Notes under the pieces: generated by a model
What the model was told of the DNA's origin: nothing
Databases searched by the model: none
The model's input: the letters and a program-made list of their open reading frames with translations, nothing else
Shown: piece by piece, positions 54,072 through 63,158 of the stretch
Layout of the letters: each line of letters starts with the position of its first letter
Numbering within the stretch: the first letter of the stretch is position 1
Source of the DNA: Thermus tengchongensis
GTDB taxonomy: Bacteria; Deinococcota; Deinococci; Deinococcales; Thermaceae
Assembly: GCF_021462405.1 (NCBI RefSeq)
Contig: NZ_JAKEDU010000001.1
Coordinates: forward strand, 124,001 to 188,000
Direction of reading: 5' to 3'
DNA: 64,000 nt
Translations under genes and position numbers: made by a program

Positions 54072-55219
54072 ACCTTCCTCCGCACCAGTTCCCGCAGGAC
54101 GATGAGCCTCTGGATCTCCGAGGTGCCCTCGTAGATCTGGAGCGCCTTGGCGTCACGGTAGAGCTTGGCCAGGGGGTACTCCTCGCTGTAGCCGTTGCCC
54201 CCGAAGACCTGGAGGGCCTCGGATACCCCCCGCACCGCGGCGTCGGCGGCAAAGGCCTTGGCCGCGGCTGCCTCCAAGGCGTTCTCCTCGCCCCGTTCCG
54301 CCAGTTCGGCAGCCTTCAAGGTGAGGAGGCGGGCGGCCTCGAGGTCTATGAAGATCTCCGAAAGCTTAAACCCCACCCCCTCATGCTCCCAAAGGGGCTT
54401 GCCGAAGGCTTCCCGCATGGCGGCGTAGGCCAGGGCCTCGTCCAAAGCCCTCTGCAAAAGCCCCACCGCCAAGGCGGCCACCATGGGCCGGGAGCGGTTG
54501 AAGACCCGCATGGCGAGCCGGAAACCCTCCCGGGCGATGAGGCCCTCCTCGGGCACAAAAACCCCTTCCAGAGCCACCTCCGCCGCCGGGGAGGCCTTCT
54601 GCCCCAGCTTGGGCAAGGGAGGCCCTACCTCCACCCCTTCCCCCCGCTCCACCAGAAAGGCGGCGATCCCCTCCCTCCCCTCCGCCACCTTGGCGAAGAC
54701 CACGAGGAAGGCCGCCTCGGGGGCGTGGCTGATCCAGGTCTTCCGCCCGTAGAGGCGGTAGCCTCCCGGCACCCTTTCCGCTCGGGTGCGGAGGGCGGCC
54801 ACGTCCGAACCCGCCTGGGGCTCGGTGAGGGCGTAGGCGGCCACCTCCCCCTTGAGCCGGGGAAGGAAGCCCTGGGCGTAGGGGCTTTGCGAAAGGAGGA
54901 GGGCGTCCGCCACCAGGTTGTTGAGGAGCAGGGCCGCCGCCACCCCGGTGCAGGCGTAGCCCAGCTCCTCGGCCACCAGGACCAAGGCCCTCGGCCCAAG
55001 CCCAGCTCCGCCCAGCTCCTCCGGGACCAGCAGCACGGGAAAACCCAGCTCCGCCGCCTCGCGAAAAAGCGGCCAGGGAAAACGGGCCTCCTGGTCTAGC
55101 CTTCGGGCCTCGGGAAGGATCCGCTCCCGGGCAAAGCGCCATGCCAGCTCCCGGATGGGTTTCTCCAGATCCAAGGGAACCCCCGGGGAAAGTTTACCCG
55201 GTGCAAAACCCTGGGGCAA
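54056..55219 (-). CDS. Acyl-CoA dehydrogenase
   Basis: A 387-residue FAD enzyme introducing the 2,3 double bond of acyl-CoA. Signature blocks: AYALTEPQAGSDVAAL (FAD/substrate loop), YRLYGRKTWISHAPEA and the C-terminal FGGNGYSEEYPLAKLYRDAKALQIYEGTSEIQR in parts, with the catalytic Glu in YEGTSE. Substrate chain length is not readable. The start is uncertain: TTG 55219, seven bases after the upstream diguanylate cyclase stop, or TTG 55174, which gives the usual family N-terminus. Confidence 0.92.
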   Translation of the reverse strand: MPQGFAPGKLSPGVPLDLEKPIRELAWRFARERILPEARRLDQEARFPWPLFREAAELGFPVLLVPEELGGAGLGPRALVLVAEELGYACTGVAAALLLNNLVADALLLSQSPYAQGFLPRLKGEVAAYALTEPQAGSDVAALRTRAERVPGGYRLYGRKTWISHAPEAAFLVVFAKVAEGREGIAAFLVERGEGVEVGPPLPKLGQKASPAAEVALEGVFVPEEGLIAREGFRLAMRVFNRSRPMVAALAVGLLQRALDEALAYAAMREAFGKPLWEHEGVGFKLSEIFIDLEAARLLTLKAAELAERGEENALEAAAAKAFAADAAVRGVSEALQVFGGNGYSEEYPLAKLYRDAKALQIYEGTSEIQRLIVLRELVRRKVWESR

Positions 55220-55225
55220 GGGCCC

Positions 55226-56149
55226 TCATCTCCCCTTCTTGCGGTACATAAGCCTATCGGCCGCCTCGAGGGCCTGCAAAAGCTCCCTTTCCTCCACCGG
55301 GCTGAAACCCACAGAAACCGAGGGGAAGTGGGCATGGACCCGCGCCTCCAAGGAGGCCCCGTCCCTTAAGCCCAGGTGCAGGCCCACAAACTCGTCCCCA
55401 CCCACCCGGTAAAGGGCGTCCCCCTCCCGGGCCTCCTCCCTCAAGACCTGGGCGAAACGCACCAGATGGGCATCTCCTGCCTTATGCCCCTCCCGGTCGT
55501 TCACTGCCTTAAGATCATCCAGGTCCCAAAGGGAAAGGACCAGGGAAAGCCCCTCCCGGGCGGCCAAGGCCTGCAGCCGGGGAAAGTCCCGCTCCAGGGA
55601 GCGGCGGTTGGCCAGGCCTGTGAGGGGATCGGTGAGGGCCTCGCTCTGGATGAGGCTCTGCAAAGCCTGAAGGCGCTGGATCATGGCCGCCACGCTGAGG
55701 CCGGCTATGCCGGCCAAAAGCCCCCCCGCCGCCACCAGGAAGCGGGTTTCCTCCTGGGGCCAAGGGGCGAGGAGGACATAGGCCAAGGCCAGCCAAAGCC
55801 CAGGCCAGCCGGCGAAGGCGGCAAAGGCGTAGGCGCCCACGGTGAAAAAGGCCATGACCCCAAGCCGCCAATCCTCCCCGGAAAGCCCTCTGACCACCGC
55901 CGCCGGCGGGGCCACCAGGCTCATGAGGGCGGTGAATAGGGCCACCCCCAGGTGCAGGGCTACGGCCAGACGCCCCATGCCGGTGGCCCTGGCCAGGAGG
56001 TAGGCCACGGGAAGGCTCAACCAGTAAAGGAGCGTGGCAGCGTACATCACCTGGCCCCCATACAGCACCACCACCGGGATCCACACCAAAGGGATCAGGG
56101 CCAGGCGCCAGTACAGGCGGACCAGCCCCGGCCAGATCTCAGGGGACAT
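55226..56149 (-). CDS. Membrane-bound diguanylate cyclase (GGDEF domain)
   Basis: A 307-residue protein: about six membrane helices (residues 10-150) followed by a GGDEF domain with [18 protein letters not shown] and an intact [10 protein letters not shown] active site. An inhibitory I-site REGD lies exactly five residues before GGDEF, so feedback inhibition by cyclic di-GMP is expected. The start at ATG 56149 begins with the first membrane helix and lies five bases after a -10 TAGAAT; the frame is open further upstream but runs antisense to lepA. No phosphodiesterase or PilZ gene is in the window. Confidence 0.88.
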   Translation of the reverse strand: MSPEIWPGLVRLYWRLALIPLVWIPVVVLYGGQVMYAATLLYWLSLPVAYLLARATGMGRLAVALHLGVALFTALMSLVAPPAAVVRGLSGEDWRLGVMAFFTVGAYAFAAFAGWPGLWLALAYVLLAPWPQEETRFLVAAGGLLAGIAGLSVAAMIQRLQALQSLIQSEALTDPLTGLANRRSLERDFPRLQALAAREGLSLVLSLWDLDDLKAVNDREGHKAGDAHLVRFAQVLREEAREGDALYRVGGDEFVGLHLGLRDGASLEARVHAHFPSVSVGFSPVEERELLQALEAADRLMYRKKGR

Positions 56150-56154
56150 GCCGC

Positions 56155-56160
56155 ATTCTA
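56155..56160 (-). promoter_or_regulatory. Candidate -10 of the diguanylate cyclase gene (leaderless type)
   Basis: TAGAAT on the minus strand ends five bases before the ATG at 56149. An ATGAAC about 16 bases further up is a poor -35. The 97-base gap to lepA also holds the lepA promoter on the other strand. Confidence 0.45.
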
Positions 56161-56210
56161 TCCAGACCACCGGGCGGTTCATTTGGGGTAGGGGCCCCAA
56201 AGCGGCCAGC

Positions 56211-56239
56211 TTGACTTTGCCCCCTCCACCCTGGACGAT
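56211..56239 (+). promoter_or_regulatory. Candidate promoter of lepA (leaderless)
   Basis: TTGACT (56211-56216) with a 17-base spacer to GACGAT (56234-56239), ending seven bases before the ATG at 56247. The -35 is excellent and the -10 is weak. Confidence 0.5.
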
Positions 56240-56246
56240 GAGAAGG

Positions 56247-58064
56247 ATGGACAGCAGGCGCATCCGCAACTTCTCCATCATCGCCCACGTGGACCACGGG
56301 AAGTCCACCCTGGCCGACCGCATCCTGCAGATGACCCACGCGGTGAGCGAGCGGGAGATGCGGGAGCAGTTTTTGGACTCCCTGGAGCTGGAGCGCGAGC
56401 GGGGCATCACCATCAAGGCCAGCGCCGTGCGGGTGGAGTACCGGGCCAAGGACGGGGAAACCTATATCTTCAACCTGATCGACACCCCGGGCCACGTGGA
56501 CTTCACCTACGAGGTCTCCCGGGCCCTGGCGGCGGTGGAGGGGGTCCTTTTGGTGGTGGACGCCAGCCAGGGGGTGGAGGCGGAAACCCTGGCCAAGTTC
56601 TACATGGCCCTGGAACACGGCCATGCGATGATTCCGGTTATCAACAAGATCGACCTTCCCAACGCCAGGCCCCTGGAGGTGGCCCTCGAGGTGGAGGAGG
56701 TGCTGGGCCTCCCCGCCGACGAGGCCATCTTCGCCTCGGGGAAGACGGGGGAAGGCGTGGAGGAGATCCTCGAGGCCATCGTAAAGCGCATCCCACCCCC
56801 CAAGGGCGACCCGGAAGCGCCTCTTAAGGCCCTCATCTTTGACTCCCTTTACGACGCCTACCAGGGGGTCATCCCCTACCTCCGCCTCTTTGAGGGCCGG
56901 GTGCGCCCGGGAGACCGCATCCGCGTCTGGTCCACGGGGAAGGAGTTCGTGGTGGACAAGGTGGGGATCTTTACCCCGCAGGGGCTTGTCCCGGTGGAGG
57001 AACTCACCGCGGGAGAGGTGGGCTGGCTCACCGCCGCCATCCGCGACATCCACGACGTGCAGGTGGGGGATACCCTCACCCACGCCCAAAGGCCCACGGA
57101 CGCCCCCTACCCCGGCTTCCGCCCGGCCAAGCCCGTGGTCTTCGCCGGCCTCTACCCGGTGGACTCCGGGGACTACGGCAAGCTCCGGGACGCCCTGGAA
57201 AAGCTCAAGCTCAACGATGCCGCCCTCACCTTCGAGCCGGAGACCTCCACCGCCTTGGGCTTCGGCTTCCGCTGCGGCTTCCTGGGGCTCCTCCATGCGG
57301 AGATCGTGCAGGAGCGCCTGGAGCGGGAGTTCGGCCTGGAGCTCATCGCCACCGCCCCCAGCGTGGTCTACCGGGTGCGCCTGAAAAACGGGGAGGAGGT
57401 GGAGGTGCTAAACCCCGCCGACCTCCCCGACCCCACGAAGATCGAGGAGATCCTGGAGCCCTACGTGAAGCTCGCCGTCTTTACCCCCGAGGAATTCGTG
57501 GGGGCCATCATGCAACTCGTCCAGGAAAAACGGGGCCGCCTGGTGAACATGACCTACCTTCCCGGGGAGACCAAGCGGGTGGAGCTGGTCTACGAGGTGC
57601 CCTTTGCCGAGATCCTCTACGACTTCCACGACCGCCTGAAAAGCCTCTCCCGGGGCTACGCCTCCATGGACTACGAGCAGATCGGCTACCAACCCGGGGA
57701 TCTGGTCAAGGTGAGCGTCCTGGTGCACGGGGAGCCCGTGGACGCCCTCGCCTTCATCGCCCACCGGGAGAAGGCCTACCCCATGGCCCGGGCCATCGTG
57801 GATAAGTTGGCCGAGGTCATCCCCCGTCAGCTTTTTGAAGTGCCCATCCAGGCGGCCATCGGGGGCAAGATCATCGCCCGGGCCACGGTGAAGGCCCTCA
57901 GGAAGGACGTCTTGGCCAAGTGCTACGGCGGGGACGTGACCCGGAAGAAGAAGCTTCTGGAAAAGCAAAAGGAGGGAAAGAAGCGGCTCAAGGCCATCGG
58001 CAAGGTGGAGGTGCCCCAGGAGGCCTTCCTGGCGGTGCTCTCGGCGGGGCGGGATGAGCCTTAG
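56247..58064 (+). CDS. lepA: Elongation factor 4 (LepA)
   Basis: A 605-residue translational GTPase acting on stalled or back-tracked ribosomes. G domain: AHVDHGKST (G1), RGITIKA (G2), DTPGHVDF (G3), NKID (G4). The LepA-specific C-terminal domain is clear from [37 protein letters not shown] in parts. ATG at 56247 is preferred for [14 protein letters not shown] and the promoter spacing; ATG 56238 would add three residues. The histidine kinase start overlaps its end by 11 bases. Confidence 0.96.
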   Translation: MDSRRIRNFSIIAHVDHGKSTLADRILQMTHAVSEREMREQFLDSLELERERGITIKASAVRVEYRAKDGETYIFNLIDTPGHVDFTYEVSRALAAVEGVLLVVDASQGVEAETLAKFYMALEHGHAMIPVINKIDLPNARPLEVALEVEEVLGLPADEAIFASGKTGEGVEEILEAIVKRIPPPKGDPEAPLKALIFDSLYDAYQGVIPYLRLFEGRVRPGDRIRVWSTGKEFVVDKVGIFTPQGLVPVEELTAGEVGWLTAAIRDIHDVQVGDTLTHAQRPTDAPYPGFRPAKPVVFAGLYPVDSGDYGKLRDALEKLKLNDAALTFEPETSTALGFGFRCGFLGLLHAEIVQERLEREFGLELIATAPSVVYRVRLKNGEEVEVLNPADLPDPTKIEEILEPYVKLAVFTPEEFVGAIMQLVQEKRGRLVNMTYLPGETKRVELVYEVPFAEILYDFHDRLKSLSRGYASMDYEQIGYQPGDLVKVSVLVHGEPVDALAFIAHREKAYPMARAIVDKLAEVIPRQLFEVPIQAAIGGKIIARATVKALRKDVLAKCYGGDVTRKKKLLEKQKEGKKRLKAIGKVEVPQEAFLAVLSAGRDEP

Positions 58065-59037
58065 GGCAAGGCTGGCCCTGGTCATCGCCCTTCTGGCCTT
58101 TCTGCCCAACCTGGTCCTGGCCCTCACCCTGGGCCTCGTGGGGGAAGGTCCCTGGCTGCCCTTGGTGCTTTGGCTTCTCCTCATCGCCCTGGTTTCCGGG
58201 GCGGTGGGGTACTTCCTGGCCCGAAGCCTCCTCAGGCCCCTTGAGGAGCTCACCCGCGCCCTGGCCTACCTTTCCGTCAGGGAGGGTCCGGTGAACGAGC
58301 TCAGGCTACCCGCCCCCAAGGAGCCTCCCCCCATGGAGATCGCCCTGCTCCGCGCCCGCTTCGGGGAGCTTCTTCAACGCCTCCAGCGCCTCATGGAGGC
58401 CCGGGAAGCCTTCTACGGGGCCCTGGCCCACGACCTGAAAACCCCCCTGGTTTCCGCGATCCGGGCCCTGGAGTACCTGGAAAGGGCGGACCACTTGGGC
58501 CGCGAAAAGCGGGTGGAACTCCTTTTAGCCCTGAGGCGAGAGTTAACCCAGGCCCACCTCCTGGTGGAAAACCTCCTGGCCCTCTCCCGCCTCGAGGCCC
58601 GCACCCCCCAGCGGGAAACTCTGAACCTGAGGGCCTTGGCCGAGGATCTCCTTCTGCGTTACCGGGAGGAAGGGAGAAGGCGGGGACTTGCCCTCACGGT
58701 GGAGGGGGCGGGTCTCGCCCGGGGGGAGCGGCTCCTTTTGGAAAGGGCCCTGGCCAACCTTCTGGACAACGCCCTACGGCACGCCAAGACCCAGGTGCGC
58801 ATCCGGGTGGAGGAAGGGGTCCTGCAGGTGGAGGACGACGGGGAGGGGCTTCCCCTGCCCCTCGAGGCCCTGGCCCAGCCCTTCCGCCAAGGGGGCCCGA
58901 ACCGGGGAAGCGCGGGGCTTGGCCTCTACACCGCCAAGCGGGTGGCTGAGGCCCACGGGGGGAGGCTTTTAACCTGCAAAGGCCCGTTGGGCGGGGCGTG
59001 TTTGCGCCTGGAACTCCCCTCGGCTAAGGAGCTTTAG
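58054..59037 (+). CDS. Orphan sensor histidine kinase
   Basis: A 327-residue HisKA/HATPase protein. Two membrane helices (residues 5-28 and 34-58) with almost no periplasmic loop, then a HAMP-like linker, the H-box [10 protein letters not shown] (phospho-His near residue 126), N-box [13 protein letters not shown]1 DDGEGLP and G2 [16 protein letters not shown]. The very short extracytoplasmic part suggests a membrane or cytoplasmic cue. No response regulator gene is adjacent. It is coupled to lepA by an 11-base overlap, an unusual pairing, and ends four bases into the sdaAB stop on the other strand. Confidence 0.9.
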   Translation: MSLRARLALVIALLAFLPNLVLALTLGLVGEGPWLPLVLWLLLIALVSGAVGYFLARSLLRPLEELTRALAYLSVREGPVNELRLPAPKEPPPMEIALLRARFGELLQRLQRLMEAREAFYGALAHDLKTPLVSAIRALEYLERADHLGREKRVELLLALRRELTQAHLLVENLLALSRLEARTPQRETLNLRALAEDLLLRYREEGRRRGLALTVEGAGLARGERLLLERALANLLDNALRHAKTQVRIRVEEGVLQVEDDGEGLPLPLEALAQPFRQGGPNRGSAGLGLYTAKRVAEAHGGRLLTCKGPLGGACLRLELPSAKEL

Positions 59038-59696
59038 TCCATAACCGGGGGGATCTGCCGCACCCAGAGGATGTAGGAGAGGTGCTCCAGGTACCTCAAG
59101 GGGACCTCGGGAAGGGGACGGTCCACCTCGAGGCTCATCATGGCCTCCCCACCCCGCTTCTTGCGGCTTACCGTGAGGTAGGCAATGTTCACCTCGTCAT
59201 CGGCCAGGATGCGGGCCACCCGGGCCACCACCCCCGGGGTGTCCACGTTGCGGATCACCAGGGTGGGGGCGGCCCCGGTGATGCGCACCTCGAAGCCATC
59301 CAGGTCAAAGATGCGCACCAATCCGCCTCCCAGGGAGCTTCCCGTCACGGTGATGCGCTCCTTCTCCCCCTCCAGGACCATGCGCACGGTGTTGGGGTGC
59401 ACATCCCCTAGCTCCACTACCTTGAAGGCCACCTCGAGGCCTTCTTTCTCCGCTAGGGAAAGGCTTTCCTTAAGCCTTTCGTCGTCAGGGGTAAAGCCCA
59501 GGATCCCCGCCACCAGGGCCAGGTGGGTACCGTGGCCCTTTCCCGTCTTGGCGAAGGAGCCGTGGAGGCCAAACTCCACCCGCCTGGGCCTCTCCCCCAA
59601 GAGGTGACGGGCCAGAAGGGCCAGGCGGCAGGCGCCAGCGGTGTGGCTGGAGGAAGGCCCCACCATCACCGGGCCGATCATGTCCAGTAGACCCAT
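59034..59696 (-). CDS. sdaAB: L-serine dehydratase, Fe-S type, beta subunit
   Basis: A 220-residue subunit of the two-part L-serine deaminase (serine to pyruvate and ammonia). DMIGPVMVGPSSSHTAGACRLALLAR at the N-terminus is the substrate-site signature, FGLHGSFAKTGKGHGTHLALVAGILGF follows, and an ACT domain (PTLVIRNVDTPGVVARVARILADDEVNIAYL) closes the protein. The alpha subunit with the Fe-S cysteines is not in the window. TATTCT ends six bases before the ATG, sharing its bases with the -10 of the divergent gene at 59714. Confidence 0.93.
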   Translation of the reverse strand: MGLLDMIGPVMVGPSSSHTAGACRLALLARHLLGERPRRVEFGLHGSFAKTGKGHGTHLALVAGILGFTPDDERLKESLSLAEKEGLEVAFKVVELGDVHPNTVRMVLEGEKERITVTGSSLGGGLVRIFDLDGFEVRITGAAPTLVIRNVDTPGVVARVARILADDEVNIAYLTVSRKKRGGEAMMSLEVDRPLPEVPLRYLEHLSYILWVRQIPPVMD

Positions 59697-59701
59697 GCCT
59701 G

Positions 59702-59708
59702 TAGAATA
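59702..59708. promoter_or_regulatory. Shared symmetric -10 for divergent leaderless genes sdaAB and 59714
   Basis: The plus strand reads TAGAAT at 59702-59707, the minus strand TATTCT at 59708-59703. Each ends exactly six bases before an ATG (59714 plus, 59696 minus). Only 17 bases separate the two start codons, so one AT-rich core must serve both directions. Confidence 0.6.
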
Positions 59709-59713
59709 ACCCC

Positions 59714-61645
59714 ATGCGCGCGTTCCTGACCCGGGCCATCGGCTTCCTCTTGGCCCTGGGACTCCCGGTTTTGGGCCAAAGCCTGGTGGTCCCGAAGGAG
59801 GTCCAGGCGGGAAGGCCCGTGGTCCTGGAGGGGCGGGACCTGCCCGAAGGGCGCTTCCCCCTGGTGCTGGAAGGACCCGAGGGGCAGGAAACCCTGGAGG
59901 TGGAGGCCCAGAAGGGAAGGTTCCAGCTGGAGCTACACCCCAAGGCCCCTGGGGAGTACCGCATCCGCCTTTCCCTGCCCTCCGGAGCCCTGGAAGCCCG
60001 CCTCACCGCCCTGGCTCCCACCACCCCCGAGCTGACCCAGGAAGGCCTTAAGCTCCCCTGGGGCCTCCTGCCCCTGCCCCCAGGGGACTGGCTGGGACCC
60101 TTGGTCCAGGGGGATAAGGTGTACGTGGCCCAGGGGCTTTTGGTGGTGGAGACCAGCCTGAAGGGGGAAGCCGTCTCCTTCCACTTCGCCCCGGCCCGCA
60201 TCCTGGCCCTCCGTCCAGGCCCTGAGGCCCTCCTCCAAGGGGACTGGGTCCTGCCCATCCCCTTCCCCCCCTTGCCCTTTGAAGGCCATGGGGAGGACCT
60301 AAAGGCCCTAGGCACCCTCCTCCAGGCCCTTAACCCTCCTAAGCCCTGGCCTTATTTCGCCTACTGGACCCAAGACCCCGCCAGCCTCACCCCGGAGGAC
60401 CTGGAGGCCTACGGCCAGGACCTGCTGGCCCGGGGCCATAGGCCGGAACTCTTCTTCGGCCAACCGGAGGTGGCCCGCATGGCGGAGGTCTCCCGCTCCC
60501 TGCGGCAAAAGGATCCCGAAAAGGCCCTCCTCCTGGCCCAGGCCCTTCTCCGCTACACCCCCCTTTTCCCGGGTTCCTTGGCCTTTTTTAAGGAAACGGC
60601 CCAGTACCTGGAGGCCCAGGGGCACCCGGCCCAGGCCTTGCGCTTCCAGGAAGCGGAGAAACTCCTTAGGACCTGGCTTCCCCCAAGGCTTTCCCTGCTT
60701 TCCCCCGCCCTTGGGACCCTGGGCCTGGCGTATTTGGCCCTTATGCTCTACCTCTTCCTCTTTTACCTGCCCGCCCAGCTAAAGGACCTGAAGCCCATCG
60801 GTGGCTACTTGGGTGGGTTCTGGCGGCACCCCCTCCTGCGCCTTCGGCACCTCCACCTGGCCTACGCCAGCCTGGGGGAACGGGTGCTGGCCCTGGCCCT
60901 CTTCCTGGCCCTCGGCCTGGGCCTCCTCCTTCAGGGACTGGACGCCCAGGTGCGCAAAGGACTTTTCGCCTCCCCCTTGGACCAAGGCACCCTCCGCACC
61001 CAAAAAGCCCAGGACTGGCTCCGCACCCTGCCCTCTACCCCCGAGGTCAAGGCGCTTCTGGGCTACGCCCTCCTTTCGGAAGCCCCCAAGGAGGCCCGGG
61101 ACCTCCTGCGGGAGGCCTCCTTACCCTTTGCCCTGGCCCTTAGGGGAGACGAAACCGCCTTGGCCCAAGCCTACCGTAAGGCTCCCCTCGAGGGCCCCAT
61201 CCGCACCGCCTTAGGGCTGGGCCAGGACCCCTGGGGGGCCAGGGAGCCAGGCCCCTCCGTGCGCACCCTTTATCAGGCCCTCCTCCAGGTGGAGCTAAAG
61301 CGCCTCCTGGAGGATCCCTTCCGGGGGTTCCTGCACCTCAGCACCCCCCTTCCCGAAGGGGTGAAGCCTTGGGCCTTCGTGGGCTTCTGGCTCCTCCTTC
61401 TTTACCACCTCCTCACCTTCCTCCTGCCCCGGCGCAGGACCCCGGTCCCCCCCTCCTGGGCCCTGGGGGTGCGCCTCCTGGTACCGGGAAGCCTGGGGTT
61501 CTCCGCGGGGCTGGGCCTCGTGCTTCTCCTCCTTTTCGCCTACGGGCTCCTGGCCCTCCTGGAGAGGAAGGGACCGACCCTCCTGATCCTGGCCTATGGG
61601 CTCCACCTCCTGGGGTTGGCCCTTAGCCTGAGGAGGTCCGCATGA
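59714..61645 (+). CDS. Large membrane protein of unknown function
   Basis: A 643-residue protein I do not recognise. A signal peptide (RAIGFLLALGLPVLGQS) precedes a beta-rich extracytoplasmic domain (residues 22-110, VVPKEVQAGRPVVLEGRDLPEGRFPLVLEG in parts) like an Ig-like fold. A helical, TPR-like part follows (residues 245-315, PEKALLLAQALLRYTPLFPGSLAFFKETAQYLEAQGHP in parts), then a membrane helix, a cytoplasmic or luminal TPR-like segment, and three or four C-terminal helices. The TGATG overlap with the DapA-like gene suggests one message with it and the lipoprotein gene. Confidence 0.75.
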   Translation: MRAFLTRAIGFLLALGLPVLGQSLVVPKEVQAGRPVVLEGRDLPEGRFPLVLEGPEGQETLEVEAQKGRFQLELHPKAPGEYRIRLSLPSGALEARLTALAPTTPELTQEGLKLPWGLLPLPPGDWLGPLVQGDKVYVAQGLLVVETSLKGEAVSFHFAPARILALRPGPEALLQGDWVLPIPFPPLPFEGHGEDLKALGTLLQALNPPKPWPYFAYWTQDPASLTPEDLEAYGQDLLARGHRPELFFGQPEVARMAEVSRSLRQKDPEKALLLAQALLRYTPLFPGSLAFFKETAQYLEAQGHPAQALRFQEAEKLLRTWLPPRLSLLSPALGTLGLAYLALMLYLFLFYLPAQLKDLKPIGGYLGGFWRHPLLRLRHLHLAYASLGERVLALALFLALGLGLLLQGLDAQVRKGLFASPLDQGTLRTQKAQDWLRTLPSTPEVKALLGYALLSEAPKEARDLLREASLPFALALRGDETALAQAYRKAPLEGPIRTALGLGQDPWGAREPGPSVRTLYQALLQVELKRLLEDPFRGFLHLSTPLPEGVKPWAFVGFWLLLLYHLLTFLLPRRRTPVPPSWALGVRLLVPGSLGFSAGLGLVLLLLFAYGLLALLERKGPTLLILAYGLHLLGLALSLRRSA

Positions 61646-62493
61646 TCCTTCCTCCCATCCCCACTCCCTTTGACCGGGAAGGCCGCCTGGACGCGGAAGC
61701 CTTTCGGGAACTGGCGGAAGCCCTAGAACCCCTGGTAGACGGGCTTCTCATCTACGGCTCCAACGGGGAGGGCGTCCACCTGACCCCGGAGGAGCGGGCC
61801 CAGGGCCTGCGGGCCCTGAGCCCCAAGAAGCCCTTCCTGGTGGGCCTCATGGAGGAAACCCTGCCCCAGGCGGAGCGGGCCCTCCTGGAGGCTAAGGAAG
61901 CGGGGGCCATGGCCCTCCTGGCCACCCCGCCCCGCTACTACCACGGAAGCCTCGGGGAAGGGCTTCTCACCTACTACCAAGCCCTAGCGGACAGGATGCC
62001 CGTCTTCCTCTACCACGTGCCCCAGAACACCAAGGTGGACCTCCCCCTCCCTGCGGTGGAGGCCTTGGCGGCCCACCCGCAGGTCCTGGGCATCAAGGAC
62101 TCCAGCGGGGACCTAACCCGCCTGGCCTTTTACCAGGCCCATCTGAAGGATTTCCGGGTCTTCACCGGCCACGCCCCCACCTTCCTGGGGGCCTTGGCCC
62201 TGGGCGCGGAAGGGGGCATCCTGGCCGCGGCCAACCTGGCCCCTAGGGCCTACCGGGCCCTCTTGGAAGCCTTCCGCGGGGGACGCCTGGAGGAGGCCCA
62301 AGCCCTCCAGCGGCGGCTTTTCCCCTTGGGGGACCTCCTCGCCAAGGGGGGGGTGCCCCTCCTCAAGCAGGCCCTCCGCCACCTGGGTCTGCCCGCGGGC
62401 TACCCCCGGCCGCCCTATCCTGAGGAAAGCCCCTTCTGGCCGGCCTTTTTGCCGGAGCTGGAAAGCCTGAAGGAAGAGGGGTGGATCCTATGA
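61642..62493 (+). CDS. DapA/N-acetylneuraminate-lyase family protein
   Basis: A 283-residue (beta/alpha)8 class I aldolase. The Schiff-base Lys is in VLGIKDSSGD (near residue 154), the hydroxyl Tyr in FLYHVPQNT, and the glycine loop in YGSNGEGVHLTPEER. Typical dihydrodipicolinate synthases have TTGESPTL at that loop and YNVPGRT at the Tyr; the changes here point to another 2-keto acid aldolase or dehydratase of the family. Thermus makes lysine by the aminoadipate route and does not need DapA, which also argues for another role (established knowledge). Confidence 0.85.
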   Translation: MILPPIPTPFDREGRLDAEAFRELAEALEPLVDGLLIYGSNGEGVHLTPEERAQGLRALSPKKPFLVGLMEETLPQAERALLEAKEAGAMALLATPPRYYHGSLGEGLLTYYQALADRMPVFLYHVPQNTKVDLPLPAVEALAAHPQVLGIKDSSGDLTRLAFYQAHLKDFRVFTGHAPTFLGALALGAEGGILAAANLAPRAYRALLEAFRGGRLEEAQALQRRLFPLGDLLAKGGVPLLKQALRHLGLPAGYPRPPYPEESPFWPAFLPELESLKEEGWIL

Positions 62494-63158
62494 AGGCCTT
62501 CTTCAGAACCGGTTTTCTCCTGGTCCTTTTGGCCCTGGGGGCCTGCGCCCCCCAGACCCTCACCCCTGAGGCCCGCTTCCTGGGGGCGGAGCTACGGGGC
62601 CTGGAGCTCTCCCCGAGCCCAGCCCTCCTTCTGGGCCTTAGGGTGGCCTTCCACAACCCCAACCCCTTCCCCCTGCCCCTTTCCGCCTTGGGCGCCCGGC
62701 TCAAGGTGGGCGAGGTCGCGGTGCCCCTGGACCTCACCCTACCCCCAGGAGCGAAGGAGGAGGTGCTTCTGGTGCGGCTTATCCCGCAAAACGCCCTGAA
62801 CACCGCCCAAGCCCTTCTCTCCCCGCAGGGGGTGGAGGTGGCCCTGGAAGGCCGCACCCTGGGGCGGGAGCTGACCTTCTTCCGCACCCGGGTGGCCCTA
62901 CCCTTAGAGCCCCCAAGGGTGCGCCGGGCAGGGGTGAACTTCTTCCTGGAAAACCCCAACCCCCTGCCCCTCCGGGTGGAAGGGCGGCTTGTCCTCCTGG
63001 GCCAGAGCTTCCGGGTGGAGGCTGACCTGCCCGCCCGGGGGGAAGGAAGGCTTCAGGTGGTGGGCTTCCGGCCTGGGCTAGAGCGGGGTTCGGGAAGGCT
63101 GGAGCTCACCCTCGAGGTCCCAGGCTTCTTCCGCCAGACCCTGGTCCTGGCCCTTTAG
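62490..63158 (+). CDS. LEA14/WHy-like lipoprotein
   Basis: A 222-residue lipoprotein: signal helix FLLVLLALGAC with a good lipobox (LGAC), so Cys becomes lipidated. The mature part has two similar beta-sandwich units, each with an N-P-N-P motif (FHNPNPFPLPLSALGARLKVG, then LENPNPLPLRVEGRLVL), typical of LEA type 2/WHy domains. The ATG at 62490 overlaps the DapA-like gene by four bases; GTG 62481 would add three residues. Function unknown; WHy proteins are associated with desiccation or stress. Confidence 0.82.
   Translation: MKAFFRTGFLLVLLALGACAPQTLTPEARFLGAELRGLELSPSPALLLGLRVAFHNPNPFPLPLSALGARLKVGEVAVPLDLTLPPGAKEEVLLVRLIPQNALNTAQALLSPQGVEVALEGRTLGRELTFFRTRVALPLEPPRVRRAGVNFFLENPNPLPLRVEGRLVLLGQSFRVEADLPARGEGRLQVVGFRPGLERGSGRLELTLEVPGFFRQTLVLAL

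Noticed and set aside
61642-62493. Calling this gene dapA
   Set aside because: The active-site loops depart from dihydrodipicolinate synthase and Thermus uses the aminoadipate pathway for lysine.
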